Below are positions 25,724 through 33,942 of a DNA stretch of 64,000 nt, piece after piece. This DNA comes from Alkalimonas cellulosilytica. GTDB lineage: Bacteria > Pseudomonadota > Gammaproteobacteria > Enterobacterales > Alteromonadaceae. Positions within the stretch are counted from its first letter, which is position 1; each line of letters opens with the position of its first letter. Where the stretch lies: NCBI RefSeq assembly GCF_036325985.1, contig NZ_JAUHLI010000003.1, forward strand, positions 186,001 through 250,000, read 5' to 3'. Below the pieces are notes generated by a model that saw only the letters and a list, made by a program, of their open reading frames with translations, did not search any database and was not told the origin of the DNA. A program made the position numbers and the translations under genes.

Positions 25724-26673
25724 TGCTGCCGCGCGCTGTAACGGGCATGGTACTGGCCCCACAAGGGTGAAAGGGCCGTGGTCATTGAGCCAACCACTAC
25801 CAGGCAAGCACCAAGAATGGCCCAGGCATTGAGTGGTTCCGGCGACAACCAGTCAGGTTGCAGTGCATGCAAGCCTTTAGCTACCACAATGGTCACCAGC
25901 GGCGTAATTGCCAGTACGGCACTGACTTTAGATGCTTCCCAGTGATGCATCGCTTCGGCAAAGGCACCATACGCCACCACGGTATTCAAACAGCAGAACA
26001 ACAAAAACGCCCAATGCCAGCCGCTTAGTTGCAACAAAGGCTGCAAGTCCGACAGTGGCATAAAAACCAATGCTCCGGCGCAGTAGATGAGCACCATGAT
26101 TTGCTTGGAACTGTAATGCACCAGCAATTGCTTTTGCGCCAGCGCATAAGCCGCCCAGGTCACAGCAGCCCCTATAATCAGCAACAAACCGATGCTTTCT
26201 TCACTGACCGAGGTCAGCAAATCCAGCAATCGTTCGTTAAAAAACAACAATAAACCGGCCAGCAAAATGGCTGCGCCTATTTTTTGCCAAAACTGCAGTC
26301 GCTCTTTAAAGATCCAGACGCCACCCAGCATCATCAAAAAAGGCGCTAACTGAATTAATAACTGCCCGGTTTCTGCCGTCAGGTAATTCAGGCCCGACAT
26401 ATACATCAGATAATTGGCCAATAAGCCAGCTATAGCAATCAGCAGCAGCAGGATCCCCTGGCGGCTTAATAAGCTCAGGCGTGGCCACTGCCCTTGCCAG
26501 ACCAGCCAGGCTCCGACCATCAGTGCAGCCACCAGGAAACGAATACCCGTCAGGGTGCTGGCGGTCAGAAAATCCAGTAACACTTTAAGGACAATGGGTA
26601 AAATGCCCCAAAGCACAGCCGTGGTAAAAGCCAGGCTGAAACCAAGAAGTGCGCGACCGGAAACCTGATGCAT
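25702..26673 (-). CDS. EamA/DMT-family permease
   Basis: 323 aa, with about ten membrane spans arranged as two EamA repeats of roughly 140 residues (first AVLWGILPIVLKVLLDFLTASTL... , second LLLIIGAAVTWAAYALAQKQLL...). Members export amino acids, metabolites or drugs, or import some metabolites; the substrate cannot be told. Signature pieces include GIRFLVAALMVGAWL and the C-terminal GACLVVVGSMTTAL. A basic tail (RQQQKGRSL) follows. The stop codon falls inside the loop of the pyk terminator, so the two transcripts converge with a shared end. Nothing else is linked to it. Confidence 0.85.
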   Translation of the reverse strand: MHQVSGRALLGFSLAFTTAVLWGILPIVLKVLLDFLTASTLTGIRFLVAALMVGAWLVWQGQWPRLSLLSRQGILLLLIAIAGLLANYLMYMSGLNYLTAETGQLLIQLAPFLMMLGGVWIFKERLQFWQKIGAAILLAGLLLFFNERLLDLLTSVSEESIGLLLIIGAAVTWAAYALAQKQLLVHYSSKQIMVLIYCAGALVFMPLSDLQPLLQLSGWHWAFLLFCCLNTVVAYGAFAEAMHHWEASKVSAVLAITPLVTIVVAKGLHALQPDWLSPEPLNAWAILGACLVVVGSMTTALSPLWGQYHARYSARQQQKGRSL

Positions 26674-26842
26674 AACAGCAGATCCTGCAAAGGTAATGAA
26701 CAGTGGTTATTGTCGCTTATTCGGGAAAAAAAGTCGCCTTATTTCAGTGAAATGAGCCGGCTCTGCGACTTGTTGCAGATCAATGCCAACCGAGGCAACT
26801 TTGCTATACTGATTCGCATTAAGCAGCTACGGGAACAAGGAT

Positions 26843-27838
26843 ATGACAACAATTCGACGCATTGGGGTACTAACGTCCGGTGGCGATGCCCCAGGCATGA
26901 ATGCCTGTATTCGCTCCATTGTGCTGACCGCTGCGGCCCATCAGATTGAGGTGGTTGGCTTTTCACATGGCTTTAATGGCCTGATTGAAGGAGACTATAA
27001 AAAACTGCTGCCCTATCACGTACAGCATATTATTCACCTGGGGGGCACCGTGCTTAAAAGCGCCCGTTGCCCGGCCATGCATACCGAAGCTGGCCCCAAA
27101 GCAGCAGCACAGACCTTACAACAAATGCAGCTCGATGCCTTGCTGGTGATTGGTGGTGATGGCAGCTTTAAAGGGGCTTTGGCCATCGCGCAGCATTACA
27201 CAGGCCAGATCCTGGGCTTACCAGGCACCATCGATAACGATGTTGATGGCACAGATGCGACCATTGGCTACGCCACCGCCATTGATACTGCGCTCGATGC
27301 AATCGATAAAATTCGCGATACCGCCGATGCATTCGAGCGCATTTTCCTGGTGGAACTGATGGGACGGCACAGCGGCTTTATTGCGTTGTCGGCCGGCATT
27401 GCCAGTGGCGCTGAGCAAATTATTTGTCCGGAACTTGGCGTGCTCAAGGCTGGCGAACTGGATAGTGTGATCCGCCCAATACAAAATGCCCAGGTTGTTA
27501 AAGGCAAGAGCAGCTACATCATTGTGATGGCGGAGCATTGCTATCCGGGGGGAAGCACGGCTCTGGCAGCGGACATCACCAAAGCCATTGGCATCGAATG
27601 CCGCGCTTGCGTGCTTGGGCATATTCAGCGTGGAGGATCACCGGTTGGCGCTGATCGGATCTTGGCTACCAAGCTCGGAGCTTACGCCGTCGAACAATTG
27701 CTGGGGGGTGCCCATCTGATGATGGCAGGTGAAGTAAACCATCAGGCTTGCCTGTACCCACTGCAAGCCAGTGGCGAGCATAAAAAGCGTATCGACCCTT
27801 ACCTGCTGCGCTGGCAGCAGCAGGTGGCCAACGATTAA
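26843..27838 (+). CDS. pfkA: ATP-dependent 6-phosphofructokinase
   Basis: 331 aa. It phosphorylates fructose-6-phosphate, the committed EMP step. Motifs: VLTSGGDAPGMN at the ATP site, IGGDGSFKG (G104-S108), LPGTIDNDVDGTD with the catalytic Asp, MGRHSGF and GHIQRGGSP. The GGDGS form, rather than GGDDT, points to ATP and not pyrophosphate as donor. The ATG is preceded by AAGGAT; TATACT at 26805-26810 could be a -10 box. The last 4 bases overlap the convergent response-regulator gene. Notable beside a full Entner-Doudoroff operon, because several relatives lack PFK. Confidence 0.95.
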   Translation: MTTIRRIGVLTSGGDAPGMNACIRSIVLTAAAHQIEVVGFSHGFNGLIEGDYKKLLPYHVQHIIHLGGTVLKSARCPAMHTEAGPKAAAQTLQQMQLDALLVIGGDGSFKGALAIAQHYTGQILGLPGTIDNDVDGTDATIGYATAIDTALDAIDKIRDTADAFERIFLVELMGRHSGFIALSAGIASGAEQIICPELGVLKAGELDSVIRPIQNAQVVKGKSSYIIVMAEHCYPGGSTALAADITKAIGIECRACVLGHIQRGGSPVGADRILATKLGAYAVEQLLGGAHLMMAGEVNHQACLYPLQASGEHKKRIDPYLLRWQQQVAND

Positions 27839-28656
27839 GCGCCTTTAAACACCTGCTTTACCCGATCTTTGTAACTGCGACTGACTTTGACCGTTTGGTC
27901 GTTGCTCAGCATCAACTGGTGTTCGCCATTGGGCAGCATCTGCAATTTTACGATGGTGTTTACATTGACAATGGCAGAACGATGGACCCGGACAAACAAG
28001 CGAGGGTCCAACTCTTGTTCCAGCTCTTTCATGGTTTTACGCAATATATGCGTTTGTCCGTCACGGGTATGGATGCACATGTAATCGCCAGCTGCATCCA
28101 CCCAATCGATATCAATCACCATTACCCGGGTAATTTCGCCGCTGTCTTTGATGCTGATGGCATCCGGGTAGCGCGAGTCCACCACCGGCTCTTCATTGCT
28201 AAGCCGTTCTAAAATGGTTTCGGCTGCATCGCCGGTTAAGCGCGACACCACCTCGGCCAATTGCGATTTGTGCTTTTGATCATCCCGGCTTTCGAACGCT
28301 TTAACTGCCTTATCAATCGCTGCTTTTAAGCGCCCTGCCTCGACCGGTTTGAGCACATAGTCAATCGCGTTCACATCAAAAGCGGCCAGCGCATAATGAT
28401 CATAAGCCGTGACAAAAATAATGTAAGGCATGGGCAAATGCTGGCTTTGCAACTGTTCAAGCACAGCAAAACCATCCATGCCCGGCATTTCAACATCTAA
28501 AAATACCAGCTCTGGCTGATGCCGGGCAATGGCTTCCAGCGCTTCCTTGCCATTGCCGCACTCAGCAACCACATTCAGATTTTTATATTCGCCCAGCCGA
28601 TACAGCATCCCTTTGCGGGCCAGCGGTTCATCATCGACAACTACGACGTTTAGCAT
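27835..28656 (-). CDS. LytTR-family response regulator
   Basis: 273 aa. An N-terminal receiver domain (about 1-122) has the acidic pair VVDDE, phospho-acceptor D54 in VFLDVEMPGMDG, and the YVLKPVE lysine. After a charged linker comes a C-terminal LytTR DNA-binding domain (about 165-273: DIDWVDAAGDYMCIHTRDG, FVRVHRSAIVNV, VSRSYKDRVKQ). It starts 5 bases after the end of the histidine kinase gene, so the two form one operon and a cognate pair of the LytS/LytR (AlgZ/AlgR-like) class. The target genes are unknown; sites may lie near other genes outside the window. Confidence 0.92.
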   Translation of the reverse strand: MLNVVVVDDEPLARKGMLYRLGEYKNLNVVAECGNGKEALEAIARHQPELVFLDVEMPGMDGFAVLEQLQSQHLPMPYIIFVTAYDHYALAAFDVNAIDYVLKPVEAGRLKAAIDKAVKAFESRDDQKHKSQLAEVVSRLTGDAAETILERLSNEEPVVDSRYPDAISIKDSGEITRVMVIDIDWVDAAGDYMCIHTRDGQTHILRKTMKELEQELDPRLFVRVHRSAIVNVNTIVKLQMLPNGEHQLMLSNDQTVKVSRSYKDRVKQVFKGA

Positions 28657-28661
28657 GCGTT

Positions 28662-29744
28662 TTATTCCGTTGTATCCAGTTCATAGGGAATGCGAATATT
28701 TACTTTCAACCCCTGCGGTTCGTTGTGGGTCAGTACCAACGAAAAATTGTGATCGTACAAAGCAGCCAGCCGCTCGCGGGTATTGACCAAACCAACCCCA
28801 CTGTGCTCCGATTTTGGCAAGCCGCCGTCTAAAGGGACACCTGGCCCATTATCAGCCACCTCAAGCAATAAATCATGGCCGAATTTTTTCGCCGTTATTG
28901 CAATGTGGCCGCCATCCACCTGAGTAGCTACTGCGTACTTTATGGCATTTTCAATCAGGGGTTGCAAGATCAAACTCGGTACCAGTGCCTGGCAAGCATC
29001 TTCACTTACCTCAAAAGTGACTTTCAACCGCTCTGAAAAACGCACTTTTTCGATCTCCAGATACAAACGGGCGGCACTGATCTCTTGTTGTAATGGCACC
29101 TTTTTAATCGGATCTTTGTACAAAGAGTAACGCAAAAAGTCACTCAATCGGGTCACCATCTTTTCTGCCGTATCGTTTTCACGCGTGAGTACCAGGGTAG
29201 AGATGGCATTCAAGGTATTAAACAAAAAATGGGGATTTAACTGATAGCGCAGCATTTTTAGCTGAGCTTCATGCGCTCTGTTGGTGGCCGTTAACAGCTT
29301 TTGTTTTTCCCGTTGCAAGGTCTGGTAATACTTAATGCCAAAATAGAGGCCGCTCCAGCTTAACATCACATAAAACGATGCCGTTGCATGACGCAGGTAC
29401 AACTGCACCCAGTTCCAGCTTTTAGGCTGAAAGCCATGACGATAAATTTCCCAATAGGAGTGGTTCTTTAAAATAGTCCAGACCAGCGCAACCAAAGTGG
29501 CTAACAGCAACACCGTCAGGATCATCTTCAATGGATGCCAGTACCAGGCTCGTTGGTAGACATAACGCAATGGTATGGTCAGCAGCCAGCCGACAAAGGT
29601 ATCGAGCATCACCACCCAGAGGTAGGCATTTCGCACTTCTATCACGAGCGAGCCAAGGTAATGCACTACGGCAAAACCGATCCAGCCCAGGGTGTGAAGT
29701 AGCCAGAACTGCAGATGTTTTTTATCGTCTAGATTGTGTAACAA
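28662..29744 (-). CDS. LytS-type membrane sensor histidine kinase
   Basis: 360 aa. Four hydrophobic spans lie in the first 140 residues (about 12-34, 42-62, 73-92, 118-137), without an obvious large extracellular domain. A coiled-coil linker leads to the His_kinase domain typical of LytS/YehU: the phospho-acceptor H172 in LRYQLNPHFLFNTLNAIS, then the N box LQPLIENAIKYAV and the glycine box VADNGPGVPL, GVGLVNTRERL. It is the first gene of the pair with the LytTR regulator downstream. The signal is unknown. Confidence 0.92.
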   Translation of the reverse strand: MLHNLDDKKHLQFWLLHTLGWIGFAVVHYLGSLVIEVRNAYLWVVMLDTFVGWLLTIPLRYVYQRAWYWHPLKMILTVLLLATLVALVWTILKNHSYWEIYRHGFQPKSWNWVQLYLRHATASFYVMLSWSGLYFGIKYYQTLQREKQKLLTATNRAHEAQLKMLRYQLNPHFLFNTLNAISTLVLTRENDTAEKMVTRLSDFLRYSLYKDPIKKVPLQQEISAARLYLEIEKVRFSERLKVTFEVSEDACQALVPSLILQPLIENAIKYAVATQVDGGHIAITAKKFGHDLLLEVADNGPGVPLDGGLPKSEHSGVGLVNTRERLAALYDHNFSLVLTHNEPQGLKVNIRIPYELDTTE

Positions 29745-29829
29745 AACGCCACCAAAACTGCTTGTCAGAGCTGAAATTATACCCCACTGGCGCCTTGTTG
29801 TAGCTCAGTTAAACCTGATTCGCCTTGCA

Positions 29830-30312
29830 TTAGTCGCAACGGCGCTGATAACGGATGCCAAGACGTTGCAGAATAAAGCTAAGCAGCCAGGCTGGGCCTA
29901 TCAGCAGGAAGAAGATGTCCTGAAAAAAAGAAGGTTTTTTGCCTTCAATACGATGGCCGATAAACTGCAGCAGCCACATCAGCACAAAGAGCACCAGACT
30001 ACTAAGCCAGAGCGGCCAGGCAAGCGCCAGTTCATGCCAGCGCAATAGGCTAAACACCAAGGCAGTAAACAGCGTCATGCCTGCCCCCAGGGCAAAAGAC
30101 AAGCTGAAGTAAAACACCAACACCGGCACCGCAATCAGCATCGCCCAGTTGATTTCGCTGGCAGCTAAGCCAGCAAATGGCATTGGAACAGACCAGAGCA
30201 AACCAAATACAGTGGCGTAAATGACCGGTACAGCCAGCCAATGAATGGCTTTGTTGGTTGTGTTCTGATGACTCTCGGCGTACTCGGCAAACCATTGTTG
30301 GGCTGTTTTCAT
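29830..30312 (-). CDS. Mpo1-like (DUF962) membrane protein
   Basis: 160 aa with about four membrane spans. It begins with the characteristic soluble stretch WFAEYAESHQNTTNKAIHWLAVP, whose conserved H15/H24-type histidines are shared with yeast Mpo1, a dioxygenase in phytosphingosine breakdown. The bacterial homologues (DUF962, YGL010w-like) have no firmly known role. The C-terminal half (QFIGHRIEGKKPSFFQDIFFLLIGPAWLL) has the family's second histidine motif IGHR-E. It lies alone between the sensor kinase and a thioesterase gene on the same strand. Confidence 0.85.
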   Translation of the reverse strand: MKTAQQWFAEYAESHQNTTNKAIHWLAVPVIYATVFGLLWSVPMPFAGLAASEINWAMLIAVPVLVFYFSLSFALGAGMTLFTALVFSLLRWHELALAWPLWLSSLVLFVLMWLLQFIGHRIEGKKPSFFQDIFFLLIGPAWLLSFILQRLGIRYQRRCD

Positions 30313-30382
30313 GATGGGACCTGACGTTCGTTAACTGCTCTTACCAGAGTAATCCACTGGTTAACAATGTCAAGCAAAGGCC

Positions 30383-30802
30383 TTACTCAGTAAGGCCAGA
30401 CAATACCGGCACCGGCTTGCGATCCGGCCCAAGGGCAACAAAGGTAAAACTGCCTGAAATCGCTTTGTGCTGATCGTCCTGATACATGTGTTCCAAAAAA
30501 ATATCCACATGCACCCGGATACTGGTACGGCCAACGTGATCAACCTTGGCCACCAGCTCAATCAGGGTGCCAGCCGGAATAGCCTCTTTAAAGTCGACCC
30601 GATCCGATGACACCGTTACCAATGGCTTGCGGCAAAAGCGGGTGGCTGCAATAAAAGCCGCTTCATCCATCCAGGCCAGCGCCTCGCCACCAAACAAGGT
30701 ATTGTGGTGGTTGGTCCGGCCCGGAAACACGGTTTTGGTGACCCGGGTAATGGCATGTTGCATGCGTTTGGCAATCAGTGCGTCTTGGTTCTCTGTGCTC
30801 AT
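30383..30802 (-). CDS. Acyl-CoA thioesterase (hotdog fold, YciA/BACH type)
   Basis: 139 aa, a single hotdog domain. The active-site helix region reads HHNTLFGGEALAWMDEAAFIAA, in which the family Asn and Asp (N-x-x-GG, MDE) are conserved. The later strand FKEAIPAGTLIELVAKVDHVGRTSIRV is typical of acyl-CoA thioesterases of the YciA/ACOT7 group. These hydrolyse medium or long acyl-CoAs to free CoA and fatty acid in the cytoplasm. Substrate chain length cannot be judged. Stand-alone gene. Confidence 0.88.
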   Translation of the reverse strand: MSTENQDALIAKRMQHAITRVTKTVFPGRTNHHNTLFGGEALAWMDEAAFIAATRFCRKPLVTVSSDRVDFKEAIPAGTLIELVAKVDHVGRTSIRVHVDIFLEHMYQDDQHKAISGSFTFVALGPDRKPVPVLSGLTE

Positions 30803-30887
30803 GAAAGGCTGCTCGGTTGGGGACTGCGGGCGCGCATTGTACGTGAAGATGCATCAAATGCAATGGGCTGCCCGTCTCAGTCACTTG

Positions 30888-31244
30888 TTAACGCATTGAG
30901 CTTAGCATTGGGCCAAGGGGCTGGCCACCTACCAGATGCAGATGAATATGATACACCTCCTGCCCACCGTGCCGGTTGCAGTTCATAATCAGCCGGTAAC
31001 CGTCTTCGGCAATGCCCTCGGCAGCGGCGAGTTTACGCGCTACGGTAAAGAGCCGCCCCAATGCCTGCTCGTCTTCTGGCTCGACATCATTAACTGTTGG
31101 GATCAGGTGATTTGGAATGATCAGTATATGGCTGGGTGCTCTGGGGTGAATGTCACGAAAAGCAGTCACCAACTCATCCTGATACAGGATATCGGCCGGG
31201 ATTTCACCACGCACAATTTTGCTAAAAATAGTTTCTTCCGCCAT
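30888..31244 (-). CDS. hinT: Histidine triad nucleotide-binding protein (HinT-like)
   Basis: 118 aa, one HIT domain. The catalytic triad motif is intact as HIHLHLVGG (99-107), preceded by the base-contact segments IFSKIVRGEIPAD and the HILIIPNHLIPT beta strand. HinT hydrolyses purine nucleoside phosphoramidates such as AMP-lysine. The start ATG at 31244 lies 58 bases from the divergent M61 gene start, and a shared promoter region is likely between them. Confidence 0.95.
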   Translation of the reverse strand: MAEETIFSKIVRGEIPADILYQDELVTAFRDIHPRAPSHILIIPNHLIPTVNDVEPEDEQALGRLFTVARKLAAAEGIAEDGYRLIMNCNRHGGQEVYHIHLHLVGGQPLGPMLSSMR

Positions 31245-31302
31245 GAGGATTCCTTGTCATGTTACAATCAGCAGAATTGCTCTGCAGGAGAATTCAGTAT
31301 AT

Positions 31303-33093
31303 ATGAAGGCTTCAATTCAATACCAGCTTCGTTGCGCCGATATCGCTGCGCACCTGATTGAAGTTGAACTGTCGGTTCGCCCTCTCGATCAGGCGCCACT
31401 GCAACTCAGCTTACCAGCCTGGATCCCAGGCAGCTACATGATCCGTGATTTTGCCCGTAACCTGATTTGGCTGACCGCCAGCGACCGAGACGGGGCTTTA
31501 GCCGTGCTGAAAACCGATAAACAAAGCTGGCAGGTAAAGCATCGAGGTCAGCCCGTTCGCATCTGTTATCAGCTCTATGCTTTTGATCGCTCGGTACGGG
31601 CGGCTTATCTGGATGATGAAATCGCCATCCTCAATCCGGCCTGCCTGTGTCTGGCGGTTGCTGGTATGGAGGCGATGCCGCATCAATTGGAGATCCTGGC
31701 TCCATCCGACCAGGATGCCGCCGACTGGCGGTTGGCCACTGCCCTGCCAGCTGCTGCTGACACGCCCTTTCTTGGCTTTGGCACTTACCTTGCCAGCGAC
31801 TACCAGCATTTAATTGACAGCCCCTTACTGGCTGGTCGTTTTGAGTTGACCGAGTTTCAGATTGATGCGGTGCCGCACTACCTGGTAGTCAGCGGCCGTA
31901 ATCTTTGTGATCAGCAGCGCTTTACCGAGGATCTGGCGACCATCTGCCAACAGCAAAAAGCCATCTTTGGCAGTTTGCCTGCCGATCTCAGCAGCTACTG
32001 GTTTTTAACCTGGGTCACCGACTCTGGTTTTGGCGGTTTAGAGCACAACGACTCCACCTTGCTGCTGTGCAGTCGTTTTGATTTACCAGCCGCCGGGCAA
32101 CAGCAAATCAACGAGGGTTACCAGACCCTGCTTAGTCTGTGCAGTCACGAATACCTGCATACCTGGTGGGTCAAGCGCTTAAAACCAGCCGAGTTTCACC
32201 CGTACCAGCTGGCGCAGGAGCAATACAGCCGGCAGCTATGGATCTACGAAGGATTCACCTCTTACCTGGATGATTTGGCCTTGTACAGCAGTGGCCTGCA
32301 AAACGCTGCCGATTACCTGCTGGCACTGGAGAAAACCATCACCAGGGTCACACGTAACCCAAGCAATGGCGTGCAATCCCTCGAAGACAGCAGCTTTGAT
32401 GCCTGGACCAAGTTTTACAAACAGGATGAAAATGCGGTCAATGCCATCGCCAGTTATTACGCCAAAGGCGCTCTGGTCGCGCTTTGCCTCGATGCAGCGT
32501 TAACCGCCCATGGCCGGAGTTTACCGCAACTGATGCAACAGCTGTGGCAAGACTATCTGAACACAGGCACACCGGATGGCGCCATTGCCCGCGTTCTTAA
32601 AAGCTGGCAGCTGCCTGAGCTCGCCAGCCAACTGACCCACTGGGTGCAACAGCCAAAGCCGATCCCATTGGAAGACTATCTGACAGCCCTTGGCTTAGCG
32701 CTCAACTGGCGTGCTCCGCTAAAACCGGACGACCTGAACGGCCCTGCAGAAAATAATGGCAACGCCTGGCTGGGCGCTCAGTATCAGAGTTCCGAACAAG
32801 GCATTAAACTGACTGCGGTGTACCATCAGGGGCCGGCTCATCAGGCGGGTTTAATGGTGGGCGATGAACTATTGGCCATTGCAGGGTTTCGGTTAAGCAG
32901 CAACAGTGTCACTGAGCTGCTGCTCCGCCTACCCAAACAAAAGGCTCTGTCCTTGCATCTGTTCCGCAGAGATCGCTTGCTGGAACGAACTTTGGAGCTG
33001 ACAGCACCGCCAGCGACGGTGGCTCAGCTCAGCATTGTGGATGAAAGCGCCTGGAGCGCCTGGTGGGCCAGCCAGGCTCGGACGGACAGTTAA
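31303..33093 (+). CDS. M61 family metallopeptidase with PDZ domain
   Basis: 596 aa from the ATG at 31303, where GGAG lies 12 bases upstream; a longer frame to 31219 runs into the hinT start and has no support. The N-terminal half is the M61 beta domain (LSLPAWIPGSYMIRDFARNL is a hallmark). The catalytic zinc motif is SHEYLHTWWVKRLKP, with H282-E283-x-x-H286, and the third ligand is the Glu of WIYEGFTSYLDDL. A PDZ-like domain occupies about 485-570 (GIKLTAVYHQGPAHQAGLM, GDELLAIAGFRL). Relatives include glycyl aminopeptidases. No signal peptide is evident. It ends six bases before the convergent M23 gene. Confidence 0.93.
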   Translation: MKASIQYQLRCADIAAHLIEVELSVRPLDQAPLQLSLPAWIPGSYMIRDFARNLIWLTASDRDGALAVLKTDKQSWQVKHRGQPVRICYQLYAFDRSVRAAYLDDEIAILNPACLCLAVAGMEAMPHQLEILAPSDQDAADWRLATALPAAADTPFLGFGTYLASDYQHLIDSPLLAGRFELTEFQIDAVPHYLVVSGRNLCDQQRFTEDLATICQQQKAIFGSLPADLSSYWFLTWVTDSGFGGLEHNDSTLLLCSRFDLPAAGQQQINEGYQTLLSLCSHEYLHTWWVKRLKPAEFHPYQLAQEQYSRQLWIYEGFTSYLDDLALYSSGLQNAADYLLALEKTITRVTRNPSNGVQSLEDSSFDAWTKFYKQDENAVNAIASYYAKGALVALCLDAALTAHGRSLPQLMQQLWQDYLNTGTPDGAIARVLKSWQLPELASQLTHWVQQPKPIPLEDYLTALGLALNWRAPLKPDDLNGPAENNGNAWLGAQYQSSEQGIKLTAVYHQGPAHQAGLMVGDELLAIAGFRLSSNSVTELLLRLPKQKALSLHLFRRDRLLERTLELTAPPATVAQLSIVDESAWSAWWASQARTDS

Positions 33094-33099
33094 GATTTA

Positions 33100-33942
33100 C
33101 TACTTTTTCAAAGGAGGGGCTGCTTCAGGCATAAGCAGCGCCGGATCCAGCCGCTCCTGATACCAGTTAATGCGCCAGTCCAGGTGCGGACCGGTTACCC
33201 GACCGGTTGCGCCCATAGCGGCCACCAATTGCCCCTGGTTAACTTTATCACCAACAGCCACATGAAACGCATCCAGATGCATCAAGGTGGTGCTGACGCC
33301 ATAGCCATGATCGATGATCAAGGTCAGGCCCGAGTAGTACAGATCTTCTGCCAAGGTCACTACGCCGGTCATTGGCGCATACACCGGGCTGCCGACCGGA
33401 CCTGCAATATCAAGCCCCAGATGCGGATTACGCGGCTGACCATTGAAAATACGCTGTGAGCCATAAACGCCGGTAATACGGCCATAAGCAGGCCATACCG
33501 GTTGCTGAAAGGCATAGGGCAAATCGGTTTCGGTAGCACGGGCAGCCCGCACCAGCTGGCTGTCACGGCGGATCCGCGCCTGCACCTCAGCTGGCGGGCT
33601 GACAAAGCGCTGCTCAACGCCTTCGATACGCTGGATATCGTACTCACGGGCCTGAAAGGTAAGCGGCACGGTCAATTGCTGCCCCTCAAGCTCCAACCGC
33701 AGCTGATGCTGCAGGGGGGCATCCCGGCCAATACCGAATACCAGTTGACCATCCGGGCTCACCGCCAACTCTCGCTCGTTAAACCAGGCTTTTGTCCCTG
33801 CTGGCACAGTCACCCGGATTAAACTGCCCTGGGTAAGCTCCCCCTGCACCGCAATGCTATCCATGCTCAGCCCAGCAGCCACAGTGGTTGTGTACCCGGC
33901 CAGGCTAGCGGACAGCAATAGCGCCTTTACCCACCCCTTCAT
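33100..33942 (-). CDS. Exported M23 (LytM-type) peptidoglycan peptidase, atypical zinc site
   Basis: 280 aa. Signal peptide (about 1-23), a beta-rich domain (about 25-100), then an M23 domain (about 160-265). The metal and catalytic residues are largely present: H174 and D178 in HLGLD, H222 in LMHLD and H253 in GPHLDW. The residue that in LytM and most relatives is the second His of H-x-H is Asp 255. Other M23 members with GPHLDW exist as far as I recall, so this may be a functional variant. The C-terminal RLDPALLMPE also fits. It starts inside the end of the PTPS-like gene (38-base overlap) and probably shares its transcript. Confidence 0.9.
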   Translation of the reverse strand: MKGWVKALLLSASLAGYTTTVAAGLSMDSIAVQGELTQGSLIRVTVPAGTKAWFNERELAVSPDGQLVFGIGRDAPLQHQLRLELEGQQLTVPLTFQAREYDIQRIEGVEQRFVSPPAEVQARIRRDSQLVRAARATETDLPYAFQQPVWPAYGRITGVYGSQRIFNGQPRNPHLGLDIAGPVGSPVYAPMTGVVTLAEDLYYSGLTLIIDHGYGVSTTLMHLDAFHVAVGDKVNQGQLVAAMGATGRVTGPHLDWRINWYQERLDPALLMPEAAPPLKK

